From contig CACAUH010000022.1 of NCBI GenBank assembly GCA_902535565.1, positions 1-18,542 of the forward strand: a stretch of 18,542 bases of DNA, read 5' to 3'. Under the pieces are notes generated by a model. It had not been told where the DNA came from. It did no database searches and was given only the letters and a program-made list of their open reading frames with translations. Shown piece by piece: positions 7,080 to 15,070 of the stretch. The translations under genes and the position numbers were made by a program. The DNA is from an uncultured Bacteroidota bacterium. Lineage in GTDB: Bacteria; Bacteroidota; Bacteroidia; Flavobacteriales; UA16. The number at the start of each line of letters is the position of its first letter. Positions within the stretch are counted from its first letter, which is position 1.

Positions 7080-9788
7080 TCATTCTTCGCCAGTGTCCAA
7101 ACCGCCGAGCAGTTGAAAGGTTCCCGAAAAGCGCTCGGGAACAATGCCAGAAAGACGCCGGGTGTAAGCGGTGCAAGTGTAATGGTATGCTCCATCCGCA
7201 CAGATGCTTCCCGTCCTCTGGTGGGTCCCAGGCCAATCTAGCTGGGGGTCAGCAGTGCGCCAAACTTCTTCGCCCCACCGATTAAAAACACGGAAATCGA
7301 CGCTGTCCACAAACTTCCATGGGAAGGGCTGGAACCGGTCGTTCGCACCATCGAGGTTGGGCGTAAAAACGTTGGGCAGGAAATAAAACGGACAATTATC
7401 GGTGCAGGTGGTGTCACCCCTGTCGCTTTCATTTTGCTGAAGCACACCCCCTGGTCCGGGCATCAGGCTGTCCAGCGCCGTCATGGTCCAGCATCCGGCG
7501 ATGGACCCCCCCAATTCGGCTGCGCTAAGTACCAGCACCGTGTCTCCATCTTCCTCCCACTCCATCAGGAATTCCAAGGCCCCTCCTAAACTGTCACTGC
7601 GATACAACCGATAGCCTGTGATGTCCTCTGCACATGAAGAAGGCCACCAACGAAGGCGCGCAACCTCCTCCGCACAATCCGCTTCCACCTCAAACAAAGG
7701 TGGGCATGGAGGTTCGGTGTCATAGGGGGTGGCGCAGCGAAGGGCACTCCAGTTCTCAATGGGGTCGAGAATGTCTGTCGAGCCATAGGTGCCGAGGGTT
7801 CGAACGCGATAACAAACTGGAAGGCCGTTGACCAACCCAGTATCGACGAAAAGAGGTTCTGCAACGGTGTCGATGAAGACAGGGACACCATCGGGGGGGA
7901 TGCGGTGAAACACATAAGCCGTGTCGAACCAAGGCCTTCCTGCCGGGACCGAGAGGGCCATGCTGTTGTCCGCAGGAACCAACTGAAGCTCTGGTACGGG
8001 GGCGGGTGTTGAAACGCCTATGGCGTCTTCACCGCTCCAAGCGGTGACCCTGTATGTCCACAATGTCTCTTCAGAGTCCACTCCCAAATGGACATGCACG
8101 GTATCGAGTGCTCCCAATGCGTCCGCAACGGGCCCTTCATGGATTAGCGACCATTCAGCACCCGATTGGGCCTGTGCTTCCACTGCGTATCGGTAAGGTC
8201 CAGGAAACGCCTCCAGAGTGTCCGCATCTGTTGGGGGTGACCAGCGCACCTCAATCGCGCCCCCAGCGACATCGCTGACCTCTACTGAAGCCCCGGTCAT
8301 AACAGGAACCCCTTTGTCAACCTGAGCGCAGGCCTCGGGGCCCACCTTGCTCCTCGACCCATCGGGCATGACCGCGACCACCCGGTAACAATATGTTGCC
8401 CCAAAGCTGAGTGCCTCAGAATCGAGGTGGGCGTTATTGCCCAGACCCTGTACCGTAGATATCAGGTTGTATCCCGCGTCTGAAGGCATGCCCACCTCAC
8501 AGGTCTCTTGTTCGAACTGCGTGGTGCCAATTCGACGATACACCTCATAACTGCCCAAATCCTGCATGGCCTCGGAATAGCTGTCCGCGCATGAATGCTC
8601 GCTCCAATCCACCTCCACAGCATTGCCGATGGGTTGGGCAGAGGTGGACGCTACCGGTCGCGCCAGAACCCGAATCCTGACTGTCTCCACGTCAGACAGG
8701 GGCACCGGATCCACATCTGTGGCTTGGAAAACCACTTGATAAGGCGCTTGCCGAACGGCATCGCATCCCGGCGTCCAATTGAATGTCCCGATGTCCGTCA
8801 AGGGATTCCAGCCGAAGTCCGCATCTGGATCAAACTCCTCAAAGGGGCCTCCGATGGCCGTGGTGGTGACGTTGTCCCCATTCGGATCGGAGGCCGAAAC
8901 AGTGAAAATCAAGGTCTGGCCCTGCAGGATGCAGGTGTCCGCCGGCACCACCACGATGGGAGGCTGATTGGGACAGGTCTCCACATTGATTTGCATGTCG
9001 CGGATGACCTCGCCCACCATACGCCACTGCGATCCCACCCAACGCCATTCACGAATGCGAAGGGCCATGTTGTATTCACCGGACAAGCCCGGGGCATCCC
9101 AGACCACCGTCCCGGACAGAGGCTCCACATAAAAATCCCCTCCAGCACCCTCCACCTCGTTGGGCTGAACGAATCCCTCGATGGGTTGACAATCAAAGCC
9201 TGAACAAGCAATGAGGTCATAGCTAAGCGAATCCCCGTCGGGGTCGAATGCCCCTGGGTTGTGCTCCCACCGCTGACCGATACACGCGTTTTCAATCGCT
9301 GGGGCAAGCAAAACAGGGCTGTCATTTTGGCCAGCCTCAGGGTCAATAATCAGCTGGCTTGTGATGCAAAACGGCACATCAACTGAACTCGGGATGTTCA
9401 GGACCCCATCATTGCGGTTTGGGTCTTCAACCACCAGTGTATAGATGCCAGGTCCAGAATAGGTGTGCACACCCTTGTAAATATTCAGCCTTACCTCGCC
9501 GTCGATCAATTCTCCAGTTGGAAGTCCGCTGCCCCCGGCATCCAAAGGGCCATTGGTCCTGGGAAGGCTGTCCACGGCCAGTTCGCTGCCCTCATCACCC
9601 CAGAGCAACGACAGCCAAGGTCGATCGGCAACGACGCTGGACTTGGTATAGGTGGTGATGGTTACCTCATACGTTGTGCCCTCGAGATGCCGATAGGTAA
9701 CCTCCCCTGCCCGGTTGTGGGTGGCAAGCACCGGAAAACCGACAATGAGGGCAAGAAACAACAGGAGGGACTCCGGACGCATGGACAT
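7080..9788 (-). CDS. Secreted multidomain protein with type IX (type B) gliding-motility C-terminal sorting domain
   Basis: A 902-residue extracellular or surface protein of unknown role. It begins with a Sec signal peptide (hydrophobic 8-21, likely cleavage after VLA at 22). An N-terminal beta-rich module (about 24-270) is followed by a cadherin/Ig-like segment (about 272-378, SASDPNGDNV and FNWTPGCD), then three or four fibronectin-III-like repeats (about 380-490, 497-597, 600-690, 692-790; recurring YEVYRR, YCYRVVA, YRLYRSD). The last ~100 residues (802-902) are the CHU_C/gliding-motility-associated domain (PNVFTPNLDGANDRF, FRVFNRWGEEVWR), the signal for export by the type IX system. There are 21 cysteines, most outside 500-658, suggesting disulfides. 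The protein resembles surface adhesins, but no binding or catalytic motif is visible. A second ATG at codon 3 (9782) is an alternative start. ribE follows 7 bases later. Confidence 0.88.
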   Translation of the reverse strand: MSMRPESLLLFLALIVGFPVLATHNRAGEVTYRHLEGTTYEVTITTYTKSSVVADRPWLSLLWGDEGSELAVDSLPRTNGPLDAGGSGLPTGELIDGEVRLNIYKGVHTYSGPGIYTLVVEDPNRNDGVLNIPSSVDVPFCITSQLIIDPEAGQNDSPVLLAPAIENACIGQRWEHNPGAFDPDGDSLSYDLIACSGFDCQPIEGFVQPNEVEGAGGDFYVEPLSGTVVWDAPGLSGEYNMALRIREWRWVGSQWRMVGEVIRDMQINVETCPNQPPIVVVPADTCILQGQTLIFTVSASDPNGDNVTTTAIGGPFEEFDPDADFGWNPLTDIGTFNWTPGCDAVRQAPYQVVFQATDVDPVPLSDVETVRIRVLARPVASTSAQPIGNAVEVDWSEHSCADSYSEAMQDLGSYEVYRRIGTTQFEQETCEVGMPSDAGYNLISTVQGLGNNAHLDSEALSFGATYCYRVVAVMPDGSRSKVGPEACAQVDKGVPVMTGASVEVSDVAGGAIEVRWSPPTDADTLEAFPGPYRYAVEAQAQSGAEWSLIHEGPVADALGALDTVHVHLGVDSEETLWTYRVTAWSGEDAIGVSTPAPVPELQLVPADNSMALSVPAGRPWFDTAYVFHRIPPDGVPVFIDTVAEPLFVDTGLVNGLPVCYRVRTLGTYGSTDILDPIENWSALRCATPYDTEPPCPPLFEVEADCAEEVARLRWWPSSCAEDITGYRLYRSDSLGGALEFLMEWEEDGDTVLVLSAAELGGSIAGCWTMTALDSLMPGPGGVLQQNESDRGDTTCTDNCPFYFLPNVFTPNLDGANDRFQPFPWKFVDSVDFRVFNRWGEEVWRTADPQLDWPGTHQRTGSICADGAYHYTCTAYTRRLSGIVPERFSGTFQLLGGLDTGEE

Positions 9789-9790
9789 GG

Positions 9791-9797
9791 CAAGGTA
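9791..9797 (-). promoter_or_regulatory. TACCTTG, possible -7 element of the secreted-protein gene
   Basis: On the minus strand TACCTTG is one T short of TAnnTTTG and ends two bases before the ATG at 9788. No TTG lies at a normal -33 distance; the nearest TTTTTG is about 34 bases away. If the element were real, the transcript would begin inside the annotated start and the ATG at 9782 would be used. Weak on its own; noted because two related motifs precede neighbouring genes. Confidence 0.2.
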
Positions 9798-9870
9798 AAC
9801 TTGCGACCCGGGCCGAAGGTGACACCCCGTGCAAAAATTCCCCTCCTGAGCCAGTGAAAGACAGAGGCCA

Positions 9871-9896
9871 TTGGGAACGTCGGGGCGCTACCTTCG
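9871..9896 (+). promoter_or_regulatory. possible Bacteroidota-type promoter of pdxA
   Basis: TTG at 9871-9873 and TACCTTCG at 9889-9896 are 15 bases apart, a slightly short version of the TTG-spacer-TAnnTTTG arrangement with one mismatch (C for T). The ATG of pdxA is only 6 bases beyond, so a transcript starting at the usual distance would have almost no leader. The rest of the 114-base divergent gap shows nothing recognisable. Confidence 0.33.
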
Positions 9897-9902
9897 CCAA
9901 CG

Positions 9903-10970
9903 ATGTCCAAGCAAAAGCCCACTCGAATCGGCATCTCTTGGGGAGACCCCCATGGAATCGGTTCCGAATGCATCCTCAAGGCGTTCGGTGATGCGCGTCT
10001 ATTTGAAGACCTTTTGCCCGTTGTGTATGGTCATGGCGAAACCCTGCGCCGACAGGCTGCCCAATTCGATGTGGCCATCGAAATCAACGATATCGAGGAT
10101 GCGTCGGACGCCAAGCCCGGCGCGATGTGCTGCGTGAACATCACCCCTCAGGTCATCGAACCCGATTGGGGTCAGCCCCATCCAGACGCAGGAGAATTTG
10201 CCAGGCTCAGTTTGGAAGCTGCGGTAAAGGACCTCGCTGCGACCAAAGTGGACGTTTTGGTTACCGCCCCCATCAACAAAGACACGATCCAGAGTGGGCA
10301 GTTCAAGTTTCCTGGACACACCGAGTACCTCGCAGATAAGGCGGGCGTGGAGGATGTCCTGATGATATTGGCTTCGGATACCCTGAGGGTCGGTGTGGTG
10401 ACAGGCCACCTTGCCCTGAAGGATGTCGCATCCAACCTTAGCAAGGAACGCATCATGCGCCATGCCACCCTACTCAACGAGAGTCTAAAGCGAGACTTTG
10501 GCGTGGCGACACCCCGCATTGCGGTGCTCGGCCTCAACCCACATGCAGGGGACAACGGACTCATCGGTGAAGAGGAGAAGACCATCATTGCACCGGCCAT
10601 TCGATCCCTCAAAGAAGCGGGCATGACAGTCAGTGGCCCCTTCGGAGCGGATGGATTTTTCGGGAGTGGTGACTTCAAGCACTTTGACGGAGTCTTGGCC
10701 ATGTACCACGATCAAGGCCTTATCCCATTCAAGAGCCTGAGCTTTGGCCAAGGTGTAAACTTCACCGCAGGCCTCCCGATCGTCCGCACAAGTCCCGATC
10801 ACGGCACCGCATTCGACATAGCAGGCAAAGGACAGGCCGATGGACAGAGCTTGAGGGCCGCTTGCTGGATGGCGGCCGACATCAGGAACCACCGCCAGGC
10901 TCACCGAGAAATGACCGCCAACCCACTGAAAATAGCCCCATCCAAGGGACGGGACCGGGAGCGCTTTTGA
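9903..10970 (+). CDS. pdxA: 4-hydroxythreonine-4-phosphate dehydrogenase PdxA
   Basis: Oxidises 4-phosphohydroxy-L-threonine in the DXP-dependent route to pyridoxal phosphate. The 355-residue product starts with the expected RIGISWGDPHGIGSE (8-22). The three metal-binding histidines are present: His139 (FPGHTEYLA), His214 (LNPHAGD) and His269 (MYHDQG). The substrate-binding segments TAPINKD (121-127) and RTSPDHGTAFDIAGKG (295-310) are intact. The C-terminal tail after about 335 is longer than in E. coli (329 residues) and polar or basic. The gene is divergent from the secreted-protein/ribE pair and is followed after 71 bases by DUF177-rpmF. I recall ribE, pdxA, DUF177 and rpmF as neighbours in other Bacteroidota, but have not checked this. 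Confidence 0.95.
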   Translation: MSKQKPTRIGISWGDPHGIGSECILKAFGDARLFEDLLPVVYGHGETLRRQAAQFDVAIEINDIEDASDAKPGAMCCVNITPQVIEPDWGQPHPDAGEFARLSLEAAVKDLAATKVDVLVTAPINKDTIQSGQFKFPGHTEYLADKAGVEDVLMILASDTLRVGVVTGHLALKDVASNLSKERIMRHATLLNESLKRDFGVATPRIAVLGLNPHAGDNGLIGEEEKTIIAPAIRSLKEAGMTVSGPFGADGFFGSGDFKHFDGVLAMYHDQGLIPFKSLSFGQGVNFTAGLPIVRTSPDHGTAFDIAGKGQADGQSLRAACWMAADIRNHRQAHREMTANPLKIAPSKGRDRERF

Positions 10971-10990
10971 CAGCGCCGTAAGGGGCTCCT

Positions 10991-11017
10991 TTGTTTGCAT
11001 CGAAACCCGTACCTTTG
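10991..11017 (+). promoter_or_regulatory. Bacteroidota-type promoter of the DUF177-rpmF unit
   Basis: TACCTTTG at 11010-11017 matches the -7 consensus TAnnTTTG exactly, and TTG at 10991-10993 lies 16 bases upstream as a -33 element. The expected transcription start near 11024 is about 18 bases before the ATG at 11042. It also lies downstream of the TTG at 10991 where the frame opens, so the shorter start is favoured. Confidence 0.5.
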
Positions 11018-11041
11018 CCCCCCCTCAAGCCGGGGTATCGC

Positions 11042-11587
11042 ATGCGCGGATCTGCAGAGTTCGAAATTCCCTACACGGGATTAAGTCTCGGAAGACACGC
11101 TTTCAACTTTCAGCTTGACGGGGCGTTCTTTAAAGAATTCGAATCCACAGGTTTGGTCGACGCCGACATCAGCGCGGAGACCGAACTCGATCGATTCGAT
11201 GAAATGATGCACTTCGACGTCCGCGTCACCGGAACCGTTCAAACGGCCTGTGACCGTTGTGATGCCCCGATGTCCGTTCTTGTGAATCACCGCACCCGAT
11301 ACGTTATCAAATTTGGCGCGTCAACTCACAAAACGGATGACGACATTCTGGTGCTCGGCCCTGCCGAACACCTATTGGACGCGAGGGAATTCCTGTATGA
11401 ATCCACCATGTTGGGCATGCCATTGAGGCGAGTGCACGAAAACATGGAGGATTGTGATCAGGAAGTTGTGCGCTGGTTGACCGGATCAGTGGATGACGCG
11501 CCCGATGAAGTACAAAAGGAGGAAATGGATCCGCGATGGGCTGCTTTGAAGGGGCTCAAATCGGACAAAGACGAGAAGAAGGATTGA
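11042..11587 (+). CDS. DUF177 (YceD-like) protein
   Basis: A 181-residue member of the DUF177/YceD family, which almost always sits directly before rpmF and is thought to act in 23S rRNA/large-subunit metabolism; its biochemical role is not settled. Visible features are the N-terminal FEIPYTGLSLGRHAFNFQL, a CxxC pair in TACDRCDAP (Cys70, Cys73), a third cysteine in DCDQE (Cys138) and the C-terminal DPRWAALKGL (163-172) before a lysine-rich tail. The frame is open from a TTG at 10991, but those extra 17 codons overlap the promoter and lack similarity to the family, so the ATG at 11042 is chosen. rpmF follows after 69 bases. That gap begins with a GGAGG immediately after the stop, too far from rpmF to be its ribosome site. 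Confidence 0.88.
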   Translation: MRGSAEFEIPYTGLSLGRHAFNFQLDGAFFKEFESTGLVDADISAETELDRFDEMMHFDVRVTGTVQTACDRCDAPMSVLVNHRTRYVIKFGASTHKTDDDILVLGPAEHLLDAREFLYESTMLGMPLRRVHENMEDCDQEVVRWLTGSVDDAPDEVQKEEMDPRWAALKGLKSDKDEKKD

Positions 11588-11656
11588 GGAGGACCAAGAC
11601 GAAACAGAAATACACTCACCCGAAAGGCTCCGGCCCAAAGGAACAACCACACGACC

Positions 11657-11851
11657 ATGGCACATCCCAAGCGACGCCAAAGCAAGACCCGCTCACGCAA
11701 GCGCAGGACACACTACAAGGCAGAAACGCCAAACGTGTCCACGTGCACCAGCACGGGCCAAGCCCACATGTTCCACCGCGCCCATTGGTATGAGGGCAAG
11801 CTCTACTACAAGGGCCGTGTGGTGATGGAGAAGGAGTCGGCTGAGGCCTGA
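11657..11851 (+). CDS. rpmF: 50S ribosomal protein L32
   Basis: A 64-residue basic protein with the L32 N-terminus [22 protein letters not shown] and the family core [21 protein letters not shown]. Only one cysteine (Cys30) remains where zinc-binding L32 proteins carry four, so this is a zinc-independent form, as I recall for Bacteroidota generally. It sits after DUF177 and is followed by a strong terminator, so DUF177-rpmF form one transcription unit that can be expressed apart from fabH. No good Shine-Dalgarno precedes the ATG. Confidence 0.96.
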   Translation: MAHPKRRQSKTRSRKRRTHYKAETPNVSTCTSTGQAHMFHRAHWYEGKLYYKGRVVMEKESAEA

Positions 11852-11880
11852 CCTTCTTCCTAAAGGCGACCAAAATTTTT

Positions 11881-11916
11881 GAAAGACCCGCCCGGCCATG
11901 GCCGTCGCGGGTTTTT
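11881..11916 (+). terminator. Intrinsic terminator after rpmF
   Basis: ACCCGC (11886-11891) pairs with GCGGGT (11907-11912), and an inner CGGCC/GGCCG arm extends the stem around an AT loop. A run of five T (11912-11916) follows directly. It lies 30 bases after the L32 stop and separates rpmF from fabH. Confidence 0.85.
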
Positions 11917-11944
11917 CCACATACGGTGGTGACCGCTTATGCCC

Positions 11945-11963
11945 ACAGTGTATGATGCACTGT
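11945..11963. repeat. Inverted repeat upstream of fabH, possible operator
   Basis: ACAGTG (11945-11950) and CACTGT (11958-11963) form a perfect 6-bp inverted repeat with a 7-base spacer. It lies 13 bases before a TATTTTCG (11976-11983) that may be the -7 element of fabH, so it covers the place where a -33 element would be. It has no T-run and so is not a terminator. It could bind a dimeric regulator of fatty-acid genes, or be chance. Confidence 0.3.
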
Positions 11964-11975
11964 CCCGTCGGGGCA

Positions 11976-11983
11976 TATTTTCG
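11976..11983 (+). promoter_or_regulatory. possible -7 element of the fabH-accB-accC unit
   Basis: TATTTTCG fits TAnnTTTG with one mismatch, the same T-to-C change as the pdxA element. A start near 11990 would give a leader of about 32 bases to the fabH ATG. A new promoter is expected here because a strong terminator lies just upstream. No TTG stands at the -33 distance. Confidence 0.27.
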
Positions 11984-12021
11984 GCGCTTCTTCCAAACCG
12001 GTCAAAGAACTCCACATCGCC

Positions 12022-13029
12022 ATGAGCTCTCCCCAAACCGCTGCCATTACCGCCGTTCAAGGCTGGCTACCCGAGGACATCCTCTCCAATGCCGACCTCG
12101 AAAAGATGGTGGACACCAATGACGAGTGGATTCGCACCCGCACCGGAATCAGCGAGCGACGCATCCTCAAGGACCCAGAAAAGGCGACGTCCGATATGGC
12201 ATCAGAGGTCATCAAAGGCCTCTGCGATCAACGTGGCATATCACCAGAAGAAGTGGACCTCGTCATTGTCGCGACGGTCACCCCAGACATGTTCTTCCCC
12301 TCTACGGCACAGTTGGCTTGTTACAAATCTGGGGCGAGCAATGCGTGGGGCTTTGATCTCAGTGCCGCCTGTAGTGGATTCCTTTTTGCCCTTCGCACCG
12401 GCTCTCAATTCGTAACCAATGGCACCCATCAAAAGGTGATTGTTGTCGGTGCCGACAAAATGAGCAGCATCGTGGACTATACAGACCGCACGACATGCGT
12501 CTTATTTGGAGATGCCGCGGCTGGTGTCCTGCTGGAAGCGGATGAAAGTGGGAAGACCGGAATCCAAGATGCCATCCTTCGCAGCGATGGCGCCGGTGGC
12601 CAATACCTCAGAATGCAAGCCGGCGGCTCCCTTAAACCGTCCAGCCACGAAACGGTGGACGCCAAGCTCCACTATATAGAGCAGGACGGAAGACCCGTCT
12701 TTAAGGCGGCAGTGACGTCGATGGCAGACGTGAGCTACGAGATCATGGAGCGAAACGGCCTGTCAGCGGACGACGTTTCATGGCTCGTTCCCCACCAAGC
12801 CAACCTGCGTATCATCGACGCCACCGCAAACCGCATGGGACTGGGTCGCGAAAAAGTGATGATCAACATTGAGAAATACGGAAACACCACTGCGGCCACA
12901 ATTCCGCTGTGCCTTTGGGAGTGGCGTAACCGCCTGACCCCGGGCGAAAACATCATCCTCAGCGCCTTCGGAGGTGGCTTCACATGGGGCAGCATTTGGC
13001 TCAAATGGGCAATGGAACCTGAAGTGTAA
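12022..13029 (+). CDS. fabH: 3-oxoacyl-[ACP] synthase III (KAS III, FabH)
   Basis: Condenses acetyl-CoA with malonyl-ACP to start type II fatty-acid synthesis. The 335-residue product has the full KAS III triad: Cys117 in SAACSGF, His258 in VPHQANLRI and Asn288 in [10 protein letters not shown]. Other family signatures are [15 protein letters not shown] (33-47), FPSTA at 92-96 and the C-terminal [11 protein letters not shown]. Length is normal. It heads the fabH-accB-accC run, so chain initiation and malonyl-CoA supply are made together. rpmF next to fabH is a widespread bacterial arrangement; plsX, often between them, is absent here. The ATG at 12022 is chosen because KAS III proteins begin about ten residues before the [12 protein letters not shown] segment. 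Confidence 0.95.
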   Translation: MSSPQTAAITAVQGWLPEDILSNADLEKMVDTNDEWIRTRTGISERRILKDPEKATSDMASEVIKGLCDQRGISPEEVDLVIVATVTPDMFFPSTAQLACYKSGASNAWGFDLSAACSGFLFALRTGSQFVTNGTHQKVIVVGADKMSSIVDYTDRTTCVLFGDAAAGVLLEADESGKTGIQDAILRSDGAGGQYLRMQAGGSLKPSSHETVDAKLHYIEQDGRPVFKAAVTSMADVSYEIMERNGLSADDVSWLVPHQANLRIIDATANRMGLGREKVMINIEKYGNTTAATIPLCLWEWRNRLTPGENIILSAFGGGFTWGSIWLKWAMEPEV

Positions 13030-13108
13030 TGTCCTAAATCCCCGGAACCACGGAATTACCGGTTACCTTGGCCCATTGGAAATCTCGGATCAAACCAAAT
13101 CATTGACC

Positions 13109-13654
13109 ATGACCCAGGACGAAATCCAAGACCTCATCAAGTTCGTCGCTAAATCTGGCGTGAATGAAGTGGAGATCGAACGCAAAGACTTTAAAATCAC
13201 CATCAAGAGTTCTGGCGCTCCTAACAAGCGCGGAAAGGCGGCGGCTGCAGCCGAGGCCCAGGCGGTGCAAATGGCGGTCCCCGCCGCCATGCCAATGCAG
13301 ATGCCGATGCAAACGGCAATGCCTGCTGCGCCTGCTCCAGTTGCAGCTCCGGCACCTGCCCCTACGCCAACTCCAGCCGCGACGGCCACGGAAGCTCCAG
13401 CAGCCGATACCAACCTCATCGAGATCAAGAGTCCGATGATTGGCACCTTCTTCCGCAAGCCTTCTCCAGACAAGGACAACTTTGTGGACGTCGGGTCAAC
13501 CGTCAAGGCCGGAGACACGGTTTGTGTCATTGAAGCCATGAAGCTCTTCAACGAAATCGAGAGCGAAGTTTCTGGCCGAATCGTGAAGATCCTGATTGAC
13601 GACAACAGCCCGGTCGAATACGACCAGCCTCTTTTCCTCGTGGAACCCGCCTGA
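13109..13654 (+). CDS. accB: Biotin carboxyl carrier protein of acetyl-CoA carboxylase
   Basis: Carries the carboxybiotin between biotin carboxylase and carboxyltransferase. The 181-residue protein has an N-terminal helix (1-35, [17 protein letters not shown]), a long alanine/proline/methionine-rich linker (about 39-100) and a C-terminal biotinyl domain (about 102-181). The biotinylated lysine is Lys145 in EAMKLFNEI. The frame is open 45 codons upstream into the end of fabH, but [10 protein letters not shown] is the family N-terminus, so the start is at 13109. The 79-base gap after fabH contains no T-run terminator. accC follows after 30 bases and its product works directly with this one. Confidence 0.95.
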   Translation: MTQDEIQDLIKFVAKSGVNEVEIERKDFKITIKSSGAPNKRGKAAAAAEAQAVQMAVPAAMPMQMPMQTAMPAAPAPVAAPAPAPTPTPAATATEAPAADTNLIEIKSPMIGTFFRKPSPDKDNFVDVGSTVKAGDTVCVIEAMKLFNEIESEVSGRIVKILIDDNSPVEYDQPLFLVEPA

Positions 13655-13684
13655 GCCTAACGGCAAGGCCCATCGATTCTCGAC

Positions 13685-15019
13685 ATGTTCAAGAAAATCC
13701 TGATCGCCAACCGCGGTGAGATTGCCCTGAGGGTTATCCGCACCTGTAAGGAAATGGGCATCAAGACCGTTGCAGTGTATTCCACCGCTGACGCCGAAAG
13801 CCTCCATGTGCGTTTCGCAGATGAAGCCGTTTGTATCGGACCAGCCCAAAGCGTCAAGAGTTACCTCAACATCCCAAACATCATTGCAGCGGCGGAGATC
13901 ACCAATGCGGATGCCATCCACCCTGGGTATGGTTTTCTTTCTGAAAACGCCCAGTTCTCACGCGTCTGCGGAGAAAATGACATCAAGTTCATTGGTGCCT
14001 CACCAGAAATGATTGAGGCCATGGGGGACAAGGCCTCCGCCAAGGCCACGATGAAAGCCGCCGGTGTCCCGACTATACCCGGCAGCCCCGGCATCTTGGA
14101 CACCTTGGACGACGCACTCGCATGGGCCAAGAAAATTGGCTATCCCGTCATGCTCAAAGCCACCGCAGGAGGTGGAGGCCGGGGCATGCGCGTTTGTCAC
14201 AACGACGAGGACACAGCGGATGCGTGGGACACCACCCGCCGCGAAGCGGGTGCAGCATTTGGAAATGACGGCATGTACATGGAGAAGTTCGTGACGGAGC
14301 CCCGCCACATCGAAATCCAGATTGCCGGAGACAAGAATGGAAAGTGTTGTCACCTCTCCGAGAGGGACTGCTCGATTCAGCGACGACATCAAAAACTGGT
14401 TGAAGAAACCCCTTCACCGTTTATGACAGACGATCTCAGAGAGAAGATGGGGCAAGCGGCCATCGCTGCCGGTGAGGCCGTCAAATACGAAGGTGTCGGC
14501 ACGGTGGAGTTTCTGGTCGATGCCGATCGGAACTTTTACTTCATGGAGATGAACACGAGGATCCAAGTCGAGCACACCATCACCGAGGAGGTGGTCGATT
14601 ACGACCTCATCAAGGAGCAGATCAAACTCGCCCATGGCGATTCGATTTCTGGCCGGAACTATTACCCCAAGATGCATGCGATCCAGTGCCGCATCAACGC
14701 CGAGGACCCTGATCGCAACTTCGCCCCGAGCCCGGGCACAGTCACAGACTACCACGGACCGGGTGGTCACGGCATCAGAATCGACACCCACGTATACGCT
14801 GGCTATCGCATCCCACCACATTATGATAGCATGGTCTCGAAACTCATTGTGGTTGCACAAACCCGTAAGGAGGCCATCACCAAAATGCAACGTGCGCTGG
14901 ACGAGTACATCATCGAAGGTGTCAAAACCACCATCCCTTTCCATCAAAGGCTGATGCGCCATGAGCGCTTCCGAAGCGGAGATTTCACCACCAAATTCCT
15001 CGAAGAGGAAACGGTCTAA
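13685..15019 (+). CDS. accC: Acetyl-CoA carboxylase, biotin carboxylase subunit
   Basis: An ATP-grasp enzyme that carboxylates the biotin on AccB with bicarbonate. At 444 residues it matches the stand-alone subunit (E. coli 449) rather than a fused carboxylase. Visible motifs are [18 protein letters not shown] (2-19), [10 protein letters not shown] (79-88), the glycine-rich ATP loop GGGGRGMR (162-169), HIEIQ (208-212), [15 protein letters not shown] (227-241), and the metal/catalytic Glu275, Glu287 and Arg291 in [15 protein letters not shown]. The usual HPVTE is HTITE here, a mild variation. It ends the fabH-accB-accC run, and a strong hairpin terminator follows 20 bases after the stop. Confidence 0.96.
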   Translation: MFKKILIANRGEIALRVIRTCKEMGIKTVAVYSTADAESLHVRFADEAVCIGPAQSVKSYLNIPNIIAAAEITNADAIHPGYGFLSENAQFSRVCGENDIKFIGASPEMIEAMGDKASAKATMKAAGVPTIPGSPGILDTLDDALAWAKKIGYPVMLKATAGGGGRGMRVCHNDEDTADAWDTTRREAGAAFGNDGMYMEKFVTEPRHIEIQIAGDKNGKCCHLSERDCSIQRRHQKLVEETPSPFMTDDLREKMGQAAIAAGEAVKYEGVGTVEFLVDADRNFYFMEMNTRIQVEHTITEEVVDYDLIKEQIKLAHGDSISGRNYYPKMHAIQCRINAEDPDRNFAPSPGTVTDYHGPGGHGIRIDTHVYAGYRIPPHYDSMVSKLIVVAQTRKEAITKMQRALDEYIIEGVKTTIPFHQRLMRHERFRSGDFTTKFLEEETV

Positions 15020-15038
15020 ATTGGCGAAAGAGGACACT

Positions 15039-15067
15039 GAAAAAGGGCCCTATCGGGGCCCTTTTTC
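15039..15067. terminator. Bidirectional intrinsic terminator between accC and the heptose gene
   Basis: A perfect 12-bp stem, GAAAAAGGGCCC (15039-15050) and GGGCCCTTTTTC (15056-15067), closes on the loop tatcg. The A-run on one side and T-run on the other let it end transcription in both directions, which suits two convergent operons ending at 15019 and 15071. Confidence 0.93.
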
Positions 15068-15070
15068 GTT

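Noticed and set aside
8595..9203. Plus-strand frame of 202 codons opposite the secreted protein
   Set aside because: It lies inside a continuous 902-residue frame with a signal peptide and sorting domain; the histidine/glycine-rich translation is typical of an antisense frame.
10958..10993. Possible terminator after pdxA (GGAGC ... GCTCC followed by TTTG)
   Set aside because: The stem is only 5 bp around a long loop, and the T-run is short and broken. It also overlaps the DUF177 promoter. It is not strong enough to list.
13030..13108. Gap between fabH and accB searched for a promoter or attenuator
   Set aside because: Short CCGG/GGTT repeats and a TACCTTGG are present, but there is no -33 partner, stable hairpin or T-run; co-transcription with fabH is simpler.
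14414..15037. Minus-strand frame of 207 codons opposite accC
   Set aside because: Antisense to a complete biotin carboxylase, it runs almost to the shared terminator without a promoter or family signature, so it is a shadow frame.
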